In this document: positions 1-7,701 of the stretch, piece after piece
Numbering within the stretch: position 1 is the stretch's first letter
How the letters are laid out: the number at the start of each line of letters is the position of its first letter
From: JBCCGI01 sp039029355
Lineage (GTDB): Bacteria > Planctomycetota > UBA1135 > GCA-002686595
Length of the DNA stretch: 64,000 nt
Assembly (NCBI GenBank): GCA_039029355.1
Contig: JBCCGI010000008.1
Location: forward strand, 62,001 to 126,000
Direction: 5' to 3'
Notes under the pieces: model-generated
Seen by the model: the letters and a program-made list of their open reading frames with translations, nothing else
The model's database searches: none
What the model was told of the DNA's origin: nothing
Position numbers and translations under genes: made by a program

Positions 1-1
1 C

Positions 2-1813
2 ACGGCGAAGGCCAAGGCCCCCTATCGGATGACGGTTGTCGCGCCGGCGGAGTGGGAGCTGTTCGTTCCGGCACCGGGCGGCGTTCGCGAGGAGAGCGGA
101 AGCACCCGTACCTGGGCCTTCCATACCGGGCGCGCGCGGCATCCTTCGCTGCTGGGTGGCCTGCGGGAACGAACGGACACGGTCGTGAACGGATCCCAGA
201 TCGTGACGCTCCTGCGCTCGGAACACGCGCAGCTCGCGCCGGGTTTCGTGCGCGAGGCTTCCCGAGCGATCGAGAACTACAGCCAACGCTTTGGCGCGAT
301 CGAGACCGGCGTGATCGGCATCGTCGAGATCCACTGCCGAGACTCCAGCTACAACTGGGCCGGCGAGGGCATCATGGCCTTCGACCGCGGCGCGCTGAGC
401 GGATCGGTTCCGGTCGCCAAGGTCGCCCACGAGGTCGCGCACCTTTGGTGGGGACAGAGCGCCGATGCCACGGGGCCTGGCGAGCGCTTCTTGACCGAGG
501 GGTTGGCCGAGTTTTCCGCCTGGACCTACCTGCTCGAGGACGGCCGCCCGGAAGAGGTGCAGCGGAGCATCGAAAGAGCCCACTCGACCGTCGCCGATCT
601 GACGGCGAGCGGCAACAGCCTCGCGCTCTCCGACGTGCGTTTTGGAGTGCCCGACTACACCGCCTTGGCCTACGGCAAGGGCGCTTTGGTCCTGCGCAAC
701 CTGCGCTCGCAACTTGAGGAAGGCCAGTTGGACGCGGCCTTGCGGCGACTGATCGAGATCGGCGCCGAGAGGCAGATCGATCTCGACGATTTCAAGAGCG
801 CGGTGCGCCGCACGAGTGGACGCGAAGATCTACGGATCCCGTGGATCGACGCACCAGGCGATATCGCGCTGGGCCTGGAAGAGGTTCGGGTCGAAGGCAC
901 CGAGCTCGTAACCACAATCGTCGCCCGGGCCGTACCCGCCAACTCCGACCTCGGTCTCGCCGGCACACCGATCGCGATGCGAATCGGAGGACGAGGGTGG
1001 GACGAGCGCCTGGGCTTGGCGCTGACCGGAGAGCACACGCCGGTGAGCATCGATCTCGGCGAACGCAAGCTGGCCTTCGTGCGCCTCGACCCCGACGAGG
1101 CCTGGACCGATCGCGTCGAGGGTGGCTTCCAGGTCTTGGAAGGGATCCGCCTCCTGCATGCCACACCGCCGCTCGGGTCCGCGGTCGAGTTCGGGGGAAC
1201 GCGGCTCCTCTTGGAGTTCGACCGCGCGCTCGGAACGACCACGCTAGAGGCGCTGAGCAAGGGACAGCGCACGCCGACACCAAACGGCCTCGCACGCTTC
1301 GGTCTGCGGCGTGTCTCGCTCTCGGACGATGGACGACAGCTCGAGATCGAAACCGATCCCTGGCTCCCCGCTCGACGTTATCAACTGGCGTTGACCTCAC
1401 TCCTGGACACGGACGGCCTGCCGATCGTGCCAACCCCCTATGAGCTGGAGATCGAGCCCTCAACGGATGAGCAGCCGGCGCGCATCCTCGCCACGATTCC
1501 GGAGCCAGGCTCCAGGGTCGTCGCGAAGGGTGGTCGACTCGCTCTCTCGCTCACCTTCGACGAGCTCATGCAGGCGGGGTATGCGATCACCGGGTCGGGT
1601 GTGCGTGACATCGAGCGCCGCGGGTATCGCTGCCCGGAGCTGGGCGGCCGTGGTGAATGGGACGAGTCAGGGCGTACGATCACCTACGCTTGCGAAGACC
1701 TGGAGGTCGGCGAGACCTATGCACTGCCGATCCGAGAACGCAGCTTTCACGACCTGAGCGGAAACGGATGCGAGCCCCTGGACCTGGTCTTCACCGTTGT
1801 CGCCGACGAATGA
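2..1813 (+). CDS. M1-family metallopeptidase-like protein, 5' end outside the window
   Basis: The reading frame is already open at base 2 and the codons before the first ATG (base 29) read smoothly into the domain, so the true start lies upstream; about 603 residues are visible. Seen: a gluzincin zinc site, HEVAH at bases 428-442, followed after exactly 18 residues by the Glu of LTEGLAEF, which is the HExxH-x18-E spacing of peptidase family M1. The GxMEN exopeptidase motif expected about 25 residues upstream of the zinc site is not recognisable (GEGIMAF stands there), so aminopeptidase activity is uncertain. The last third is beta-rich and looks like bacterial Ig-like (SbsA/Big_5 type) domains, for example near ATIPEPGSRV. 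The protein is probably exported or cell-surface, but the signal peptide would be outside the window. The gene ends TGA, 127 bases before a convergent tRNA gene. Confidence 0.8.
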   Translation, partial: TAKAKAPYRMTVVAPAEWELFVPAPGGVREESGSTRTWAFHTGRARHPSLLGGLRERTDTVVNGSQIVTLLRSEHAQLAPGFVREASRAIENYSQRFGAIETGVIGIVEIHCRDSSYNWAGEGIMAFDRGALSGSVPVAKVAHEVAHLWWGQSADATGPGERFLTEGLAEFSAWTYLLEDGRPEEVQRSIERAHSTVADLTASGNSLALSDVRFGVPDYTALAYGKGALVLRNLRSQLEEGQLDAALRRLIEIGAERQIDLDDFKSAVRRTSGREDLRIPWIDAPGDIALGLEEVRVEGTELVTTIVARAVPANSDLGLAGTPIAMRIGGRGWDERLGLALTGEHTPVSIDLGERKLAFVRLDPDEAWTDRVEGGFQVLEGIRLLHATPPLGSAVEFGGTRLLLEFDRALGTTTLEALSKGQRTPTPNGLARFGLRRVSLSDDGRQLEIETDPWLPARRYQLALTSLLDTDGLPIVPTPYELEIEPSTDEQPARILATIPEPGSRVVAKGGRLALSLTFDELMQAGYAITGSGVRDIERRGYRCPELGGRGEWDESGRTITYACEDLEVGETYALPIRERSFHDLSGNGCEPLDLVFTVVADE

Positions 1814-1940
1814 CGGCAAAGCGCCGGATCCTCCAGATCCTGAGTTTGAACTGGACGCTGAAGGGCAAAACCCTCGTTCCCGAGCTCAGGAAGCCGTTCG
1901 ACGTGCTCGCGAGAGGGCTCGTCGGGGCGACGGCGAGAGA

Positions 1941-2018
1941 TGGTGACCCCTAGGGGATTTGAACCCCTGTTGCCAGGATGAAAACCTGGTGTCCTAGGCC
2001 AGACTAGACGAAGGGGCC
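1941..2018 (-). tRNA. tRNA-Glu (anticodon TTC)
   Basis: On the minus strand the acceptor stem GGCCCCT pairs with AGGGGTC near the 3' end (one G-U pair), the anticodon stem CCAGG/CCTGG encloses the loop TTTTCAT giving anticodon TTC, and the T arm is AGGGG-TTCAAAT-CCCCT. The 3' CCA is encoded (1941-1943). Length is 78 bases with CCA. A good -35 sequence lies upstream. Confidence 0.97.
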
Positions 2019-2066
2019 ACCGGGGTAGGCTTGCGGCGTCACGGCCGTTCGCCTCAGTGCGGCGGA

Positions 2067-2094
2067 AGTTAAGCAGCGCGCGGGGGAGTGTCAA
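2067..2094 (-). promoter_or_regulatory. Putative sigma70-type promoter for tRNA-Glu
   Basis: The minus strand reads TTGACA (2094-2089), a 16-base spacer, then TTAACT (2072-2067). The -35 box is a perfect consensus match; the -10 box is weak. It would give a leader of about 40 to 45 bases before the tRNA. The region between eboE's end and the tRNA otherwise holds nothing recognisable. Confidence 0.45.
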
Positions 2095-2114
2095 CCCGCC
2101 CGACGGGGAAACGC

Positions 2115-3416
2115 TCAGGCGTCGGCTTGGCTCGCCGCGCGCGTCCAGCCGGACTCGGCCAGGCGGGCCTCGACGTGGCGGTACTCGCGCTCCAGGCCGT
2201 CGAGGAGCGTGCCCTCGCCGCGGGCTTCGCCGGGCAGCACGTCCCAGGTGTAGGTCTCGATCTCTAGGTGCAGCTCTTCGGTGCCCCAGCGGACGGGGTC
2301 GGAGAGGGCGAGGGCGAGGAGCTCGTCCGCGTAGGCGCGGGTGGTGCTCAGGCCGCCGGAGCTCTCCCCCACCGTGCCGAGGTCGACGGGCACGTGGAAG
2401 TGGCAGCGCCACAGGTCGGTCTCGCGCCAGCCGTCGCGGCCGGCGGCGAAGGCGTCGCGGACCTCGGGCAGATCGGCGGCGCGGCGCAGGCCGTCGGGGC
2501 CGCGGCCGGTGACCTGGTGGAGGTAGACCGGCTCGTCGAGGGCGAAGAGGCGCTCGCGGGCGGTGGCGTTGCCGGCGGGGTCGTCGAGCTCTAGCGCCGA
2601 GGAGAACTGCAGCTTGGCGAGCGGCGTGCCGTCGCGGGTCGCGGCCAGGAAGGCGTCCTGGGGGTGCTCGAACTCGACCGCGCTGTGGCAGGCGTCGAGG
2701 CAGGTGCCGAGGTGGCGGCGGATCAGGCCGGGGAGCACCTCGGGGTCGAGGCCCTGTTCCTCGGGCAGCACGCCCGGCGCGCGCTCGTGCACCAGGCGGT
2801 GCAGCTCGGCGAGCGCGGCGGTGTCGCCGGCGCTGGCGCGCGGCTCGGGCTCGAGCGCCAGCACGACCCGGCAGCCCGAGGATTTCTCGACGCGCGCGAA
2901 GAGCCCCGCCATACGGGCGAAGTTGTCGGCCACGATCTCCAGATCGCGGGCGCCCTTGACGTCGCCGCCGAAGAGCCCGGTGTGCGTGCTGATCGAGACG
3001 TGCGCGGGGCCCTTGCCGGTCGAGGCCCACACGCGCGAGGCGACGCGCGCCACGCTCGCGGTGAACACGACGCGCTCGGTCTCCTTCCAGGTGGGCCGGA
3101 AGACGCCGCTCTTGAGCCCCGGGCGGTGGAAGCCGCCGTACGGGAAGGCGTTGTAGGTGAACGCGTCGAGCCCGTGGTCGCGCACGTAGTCGATGTAGCG
3201 GCGCAGGCCCTCGCCGGCGCCCAGCGGGATCGCGACCGCCGCGGCGAGCCAGGCGCCCAGGCCGAAGCCGGTCTCGGCGCCGAGGCGCTCGGCCAGGGGC
3301 AGCGTGAACTCGTCCATGCCGGCGAAGACCCCGTCGAGGTCCTCGGCCGGGTGGAGGTTGAGGCAGTACGAGAGCCGGACGCGGTGGCCCGGGTGGTCGG
3401 GGTGGCCGAACAACAT
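2115..3416 (-). CDS. eboE: EboE-like metabolite traffic protein
   Basis: A 433-residue protein of the xylose-isomerase-like TIM-barrel fold. The N-terminus (LSYCLNLHPAEDLDGVF) and the following block with FGLG and a Tyr-rich FTYNAFPYG segment match the EboE family, known from the ebo operon that moves prenylated or UV-screen precursors toward the periplasm in cyanobacteria and other bacteria. Metal-type residues expected of the fold are present (for example CHSAVEFEHP and the HFHVP region). The ATG start is followed directly by the family's conserved opening. No eboA, B, C, D or F gene lies within reach here, so this is an isolated copy; the function in this organism is therefore inferred from the family alone. 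It is the same strand as the Trm112-like gene but is separated from it by a palindromic repeat. Confidence 0.8.
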   Translation of the reverse strand: MLFGHPDHPGHRVRLSYCLNLHPAEDLDGVFAGMDEFTLPLAERLGAETGFGLGAWLAAAVAIPLGAGEGLRRYIDYVRDHGLDAFTYNAFPYGGFHRPGLKSGVFRPTWKETERVVFTASVARVASRVWASTGKGPAHVSISTHTGLFGGDVKGARDLEIVADNFARMAGLFARVEKSSGCRVVLALEPEPRASAGDTAALAELHRLVHERAPGVLPEEQGLDPEVLPGLIRRHLGTCLDACHSAVEFEHPQDAFLAATRDGTPLAKLQFSSALELDDPAGNATARERLFALDEPVYLHQVTGRGPDGLRRAADLPEVRDAFAAGRDGWRETDLWRCHFHVPVDLGTVGESSGGLSTTRAYADELLALALSDPVRWGTEELHLEIETYTWDVLPGEARGEGTLLDGLEREYRHVEARLAESGWTRAASQADA

Positions 3417-3510
3417 GCGCCTAGTCCGTCCTCTTCCTGACGGGCGACGAGCGACGCGGCCGGGCCGCGCGTCGCGGCCTGGTGGCGAGCGGGTTTCCGG
3501 GAACCGGCAC

Positions 3511-3651
3511 TAGGAGCCAGTCCGAGTCTTGGCGGTTCGGGAGGTAGTGAGCATCGAGTTCAGATCAACGCCCTTGGGGGTCTCGACGCGACGCAGAGCT
3601 GGGCTCGAGGGTCGCTGCATCGCGGATTGCAAAGACTCGGACTGGCTCCTA
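3511..3651. repeat. Palindromic MITE-like element, copy 1 (141 bp, perfect 20-bp terminal inverted repeats)
   Basis: Left end 3511-3530 (TAGGAGCCAGTCCGAGTCTT) is repeated as an exact reverse complement at 3632-3651. The interior contains GAGCATCGAGTTC and GCTGGGCTCGAGGGTCGC, which recur in the copy at 12362-12480. The right terminus forms the TAG stop codon of the minus-strand Trm112-like gene (3649-3651). No open reading frame fits inside, so it is non-autonomous if mobile; it could also fold into a large terminator-like hairpin. Confidence 0.85.
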
Positions 3652-3900
3652 GCCGTCCGTGGAGAGGCCCTCGTCGATCAGCAGCACCGGGATCTCGTCG
3701 CGGATCGGGTAGACGACCTTGCCGTCCTCGCGCACGAGGCCGGCCGCGAGGGCCTCGGTGACGTCCGCGCCGCCGACGTTCTTGGCACCGCCGGCCGCGA
3801 TGCGGGCGTTGACGCGCTCCAGGAGCGCCTCATCGGCCAGCGCGAGCGGCTGGTGGGTCTCCGGGCAGGCCAGGATGTCGAGCAGCTCCTTGTCGATCAC
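3649..3900 (-). CDS. Trm112/UPF0434 family small protein
   Basis: An 83-residue protein starting at GTG (3900), chosen because VIDKELLDILACPET aligns with the usual start of the family; a further ATG 23 codons upstream would add a Pro/Ser-rich stretch with no family match. Trm112-type proteins are small zinc-ribbon-like activators of methyltransferases. Here the usual CPxC knuckle is CPETH, so the second Cys is missing, and the second knuckle is also absent, as in many UPF0434 members. The C-terminal YPIRDEIPVLL is the family's best conserved segment. The stop codon lies in the terminus of the palindromic element, which may have replaced the original 3' end. Confidence 0.8.
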   Translation of the reverse strand: MIDKELLDILACPETHQPLALADEALLERVNARIAAGGAKNVGGADVTEALAAGLVREDGKVVYPIRDEIPVLLIDEGLSTDG

Positions 3901-4015
3901 GGTAGGCGTGGGGCTTTGGGACGGTAGATGGGGAGAGAGCCGGGGGGCGTGGATTCGCCCGCGGGACACTCTACGGAGTCCCCGCTCGCGGAGCTATCCT
4001 CGCCCGGTCGCCGCC

Positions 4016-5167
4016 ATGCACCTCCTCCACGCCCTCCCCCGCGCCGCCGCATCCGCCTGCCTCCTGCTCGCCGCACAGGCGGCCGCCGCGGGACGCCAGG
4101 AGCCGGCCTCCTCCGCCCCCCCGCCCAAGGCCGAGCTGCCGCCGAGCGCCGCCGCCGACGCCTTGGCGGCGATCCACGCCGAGACCGCGCCGGCCGAGGT
4201 GGCGGGCGGTCCGTGGCCGCTCTGGAGCGACGCGGCCTGGTCCGAGCGCGGCCCCTGGCAGCGCTGGGCCGAGCTGCTGTTGGAGGAGCGCAGCGCGGCC
4301 GCGCCCGACGCCGGGCGGCGCGCGCAGCTCGCGCTGCTCGCGGCCGAACAGGGGCGCCACCTCGACGCCTGGGAGCACTTCGCCGCCACCGCCGGCGAGC
4401 CCGAGGTGACCGCGGCGCTGCTGCCGCGCCTCCTGGTCGGCATCCCGGCGCACGCGACCGTGGCCGGCGGTGGCGACGTGTCGCCGCTGGAGGACGACGT
4501 GCTGCTGCGCCCGCTGCTGCCGCCGCTCTTCCGCGACGCGCCCTACGGCCGGCCGGAGATCCGCGAGGCGACCTTCCGCGGCCTCGTGATCGGCGACGCG
4601 ACCTGCGACCTGACGATCGCGGTCGAAGCCGACGGCGTCGAGGTCACCTTCGTGCACACCGGCGGCGGAAGCGCCGAGGTGCAGCTGGTGCTCCCGCGCC
4701 CGCCGGACCGCGAGATCCGCACGCTGTACGTCGACTGGACGCGCATCGAAGACCCGCCCGAGGTGCTGCGCCTGACGGTGCGCCCCGGCGAGGACGGCCA
4801 GGAGGGCGAGGCGGCGGTCTGGGGCCGCTTCGAGCCGCAGCGCATCGTGCTGCCCACGCCGCCGCGCGCGGGCGAGCCGGCCTACCCGGGCGCCCTCGGG
4901 CGCGGCGGGCTGGTGCTGGAGCTCGACGCCGGCGATCCGGACGCGCGCCGCTTCGGCCAGCTGGCCGGCGCGCTGGGGACGCTCTTCGGCGTGCCCGCGC
5001 GCGTGCACCGGCGCGGGCTCGACGCCGAGTCGACTCCGGCGAGCCCCGCTACGCTCGTACTGGGGTTCCCCGCCTCGCTCTCGCCGGCGGAGAGGGCCGG
5101 GAAGATCCTTTACGTGCTCTCCGCGGCCGAACGGCGCGTTCTGGCGCCCGCGCGGCCTCCGCGGTAA
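4016..5167 (+). CDS. Secreted protein of unknown function
   Basis: A 383-residue product starting at ATG 4016. The start is set by a signal peptide: a short basic head followed by a run of Ala, Leu and Cys ending near AAAAGRQ. After a Pro/Ala-rich linker there is a predicted helical stretch with a tetratricopeptide-like look (residues about 75-145), then a mixed alpha/beta part rich in charged residues. I recognise no catalytic motif. It is divergent from the Trm112-like gene (115 bases between starts) and sits about 100 bases upstream of aminopeptidase P on the same strand. No clear Shine-Dalgarno sequence precedes the start. Confidence 0.6.
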   Translation: MHLLHALPRAAASACLLLAAQAAAAGRQEPASSAPPPKAELPPSAAADALAAIHAETAPAEVAGGPWPLWSDAAWSERGPWQRWAELLLEERSAAAPDAGRRAQLALLAAEQGRHLDAWEHFAATAGEPEVTAALLPRLLVGIPAHATVAGGGDVSPLEDDVLLRPLLPPLFRDAPYGRPEIREATFRGLVIGDATCDLTIAVEADGVEVTFVHTGGGSAEVQLVLPRPPDREIRTLYVDWTRIEDPPEVLRLTVRPGEDGQEGEAAVWGRFEPQRIVLPTPPRAGEPAYPGALGRGGLVLELDAGDPDARRFGQLAGALGTLFGVPARVHRRGLDAESTPASPATLVLGFPASLSPAERAGKILYVLSAAERRVLAPARPPR

Positions 5168-5270
5168 GGGAGCCGCGAATTGCCGCCGGGCGGCGGCTGG
5201 TCGCTCGGCTCGGCCATGGGCTAACCTGCACGTTCCGCTTTCCGTCCGACCGCCTCGTCAGGAGCCTCCT

Positions 5271-6590
5271 TTGTCCCAGCCCTTCGCCACGCACCGCGAG
5301 CAGCTGCTCGCCTCCCTCGCCGCCAGCGACGCCTGCGGCGTGTACTTCTCCGGCTCCGAGAAGCTGCGCAACGGCGACAGCACCTTCCGCTTCCGGCCCG
5401 AGAGCGACTTCTACTACCTCACCGGCTGCGACGAGCCCGACTCGTGCCTCGTCCTGTCGCCCCACGGCGACGACCGCGCGGTGCTGTTCGTGCGGCCCAA
5501 GGACCGCGAGGCCGAGATCTGGAACGGCAAGCGGGTCGGCGTCGACGCGGCGCCCGAGGTGTTCGGCGTCGACCGCGCCTACCCGATCGCCGAGCTGGAG
5601 GCGCGCCTGCCCGGGCTGCTCGTCGGGCACCGCGCGGTCGAGTACGGCTTCGGCGTCGACGATGCGCGCGACCGCGACATGACCTCGGCCGCGGCCGCCG
5701 CGCGGCGCAAGGGGCGCGCGGCGGGCTTCGTGCCGGAGGGCTGGCTGCACCCGCGCCAGAACGTGCACGAGCAGCGCCTGCGCAAGACGCCCGAGGAGAT
5801 CGAGCGCATGCGCCGCGCCGCGGCGATCACGGCCGAGGCGCACCTCGCCGTCATGGCCGAGGCCGCGCCGGGCGGCAACGAGGCCGAGCTCGACGCGCTG
5901 CTCGAGTACACCTTCCGCCGCCGCGGCGGGACCGGAGCGGCCTACACCAACATCGTCGCCGGCGGCGCCGGGGCGTGCATCCTTCACTACATCGAGAACA
6001 ACCGCGAGCTCAAGGCGCGCGAGCTGCTGCTGATCGACGCCGGCGCCGAGTGGGACTTCTACGCCTCGGACGTCACGCGCACCTTCCCGATCGACGGCTC
6101 GTTCACGCCCGAGCAGCGCGCGCTGTACGAGGTCGTGCTCACCGCCCAGGAGTCGGCCATCGACCACATCCGCCCGGGCGTCAGCTTCGACTCGGTGCAC
6201 GACGTCGCGGTCCGGCGGCTGACCGAGGGTCTGGTCGAGCTGGGGCTGATCGAGGGCCCGGTGGACCGGGCCATCGAGGAGGAGGCCTACCGCCCCTACT
6301 ACATGCACCGCACCGGGCACTGGCTGGGCCTCGACGTCCACGACGCCGGCGCCTACACCGAGAGCGGCGCGTCACGCGCGCTCGCGCCGGGCATGGTGCT
6401 CACGGTCGAGCCGGGGCTCTACGTGGCCGAGGACGCCGAGGTCGACGCGCGCTGGCGCGGCATCGGCATCCGGATCGAGGACGACGTCTTGGTGACCGAG
6501 TCCGGGTTCGACGTCCTGACGGCGGCCACGCCCAAGTCCATCGAGGCGGTCGAGGCCGCGTGCCAGGGCGCGCCGGCGCTCGCGCGCTGA
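5271..6590 (+). CDS. pepP: Aminopeptidase P (Xaa-Pro aminopeptidase, M24B)
   Basis: A 439-residue metalloaminopeptidase that removes N-terminal residues preceding proline. The N-terminal creatinase-like domain (about residues 5-140) carries the family's FRPESDFYYLTG. The C-terminal pita-bread domain shows the metal ligands in order: IDAGAEWDFYASDVTRTFP (two Asp), HRTGHWLGLDVHD (His), LTVEPGLY (Glu) and GIRIEDDVLV (Glu). Start is TTG 5271, supported by AGGAG at 5260-5264. That ribosome binding site is part of an 11-base palindrome, AGGAGCCTCCT, directly before the start codon, which might bind a regulator. Length is normal for the family. Confidence 0.95.
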   Translation: MSQPFATHREQLLASLAASDACGVYFSGSEKLRNGDSTFRFRPESDFYYLTGCDEPDSCLVLSPHGDDRAVLFVRPKDREAEIWNGKRVGVDAAPEVFGVDRAYPIAELEARLPGLLVGHRAVEYGFGVDDARDRDMTSAAAAARRKGRAAGFVPEGWLHPRQNVHEQRLRKTPEEIERMRRAAAITAEAHLAVMAEAAPGGNEAELDALLEYTFRRRGGTGAAYTNIVAGGAGACILHYIENNRELKARELLLIDAGAEWDFYASDVTRTFPIDGSFTPEQRALYEVVLTAQESAIDHIRPGVSFDSVHDVAVRRLTEGLVELGLIEGPVDRAIEEEAYRPYYMHRTGHWLGLDVHDAGAYTESGASRALAPGMVLTVEPGLYVAEDAEVDARWRGIGIRIEDDVLVTESGFDVLTAATPKSIEAVEAACQGAPALAR

Positions 6591-6669
6591 GGCCCCCAAG
6601 AGAATCCGCCCAGCCGCCGACCGGGTCGCGCTTGAAATCCAGGCCGGCCCGCGGCGCAGTTAACGATCC

Positions 6670-7695
6670 ATGTCGAGCCTGCTCGGGGGACCCAGGGATC
6701 GCTTCCCGCTCTCGCGCGCGGTGGACGAGCTGTCCGCCGCGGCGCGCTGGGCCGGGCGCCCCGGTCTCGTGTGGTTCGCCGGGATCTACTACCCGAGCCT
6801 GTTCCTCAACATGGTCACGCTGCAGACCGTGGTCTCGCTCTTCGAGCGCGTCCTCGGCCGCGGCCTGGGCCTGCCGCTGCTCTCGACCGACGGGGAGATG
6901 ATGCTGCCCATCGCACCGCAGCTCCCCGTGCGGCCCCAGGGGCCGACCGAGCTGCTGGTGATGACGCTGCTCTTCCTGGTGCCGGTGATCATCATGTACC
7001 GGCTCAACGTCGGGCTCGCGCTGGTGTCGGCGCCCGACGTCGGCGCGCCGTCGTCGGCGGACGAGGAGAGCGAAGACCCCTCGGGGCGTCAGCGGCCACG
7101 CCGCTCGCTGGCCGGCGTGTGGCGCGCCGGACGCGGGCTGACGTTCAACGCCTGCGGGATGTGGTTCACCCTGCTCGCGCTCCTCGGCGCGGTCATGGGC
7201 TTTCTGTTCGGGCCGACCGTGCTGGTGGTGCAGCTGCTCGGACTCGCGCACGCGCCGGCGCTGCTCGCGCTCGTGGTGCTGCCGGTGCTGGTGCTGGTGG
7301 TCGGGTACTTCGTCGTGCTGCAGGTGCTGCACCAGCTCGCGCTGCACAGCCTGGTGCAGAACCGGCGCGGCGTGGCCTCGGCGCTCACGCACGCCTGGCG
7401 GTTGATCCGGGGCGAGCCCTGGGGCGCGGTGCGCGCCAGCTTGATCGATCTCCTGCTGTCGATCCTGGTCGTGGCGGTGAAGACCGCCGCTTCCATCGTG
7501 CTGCCGCTGTCGCTGGCCAGCGGCGCGCTCGGTCTCGTCCTGCAGTTCGTGCTGCTCGGCGCCACCGGCGCGGCGCGCGCTTCGTTCTGGGCGCGCGCCT
7601 ACCGCGGGCTCGGCGGTCCGCTGCGCTCGGACAACCTGCCGGGGCTGGAGCCGGCCGGCCAGCTCGCGGCCCCGCCCGATCCGGCGCACGGATAG
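6670..7695 (+). CDS. Multi-pass membrane protein of unknown function
   Basis: A 341-residue integral membrane protein. Hydrophobic segments are visible at about residues 35-60, 94-118, 160-190, 195-225 and 258-310 (the last two long enough for two spans each). A charged loop around residues 125-150 is rich in Asp, Glu and Ser. The segment between the later spans (SALTHAWRLIRGEPWGA) resembles the amphipathic linker seen in several bacterial membrane proteins with a repeated 'a..W.l...' pattern, but I cannot name the family. The start ATG 6670 has no strong ribosome binding site. It ends six bases from the convergent DUF4062 gene. Confidence 0.65.
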   Translation: MSSLLGGPRDRFPLSRAVDELSAAARWAGRPGLVWFAGIYYPSLFLNMVTLQTVVSLFERVLGRGLGLPLLSTDGEMMLPIAPQLPVRPQGPTELLVMTLLFLVPVIIMYRLNVGLALVSAPDVGAPSSADEESEDPSGRQRPRRSLAGVWRAGRGLTFNACGMWFTLLALLGAVMGFLFGPTVLVVQLLGLAHAPALLALVVLPVLVLVVGYFVVLQVLHQLALHSLVQNRRGVASALTHAWRLIRGEPWGAVRASLIDLLLSILVVAVKTAASIVLPLSLASGALGLVLQFVLLGATGAARASFWARAYRGLGGPLRSDNLPGLEPAGQLAAPPDPAHG

Positions 7696-7701
7696 CTCGT
7701 G

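Noticed and set aside
1747..3030. 427-codon minus-strand frame across eboE and the tRNA
   Set aside because: Runs through the tRNA-Glu gene and out of frame with eboE; Arg/Pro-rich shadow.
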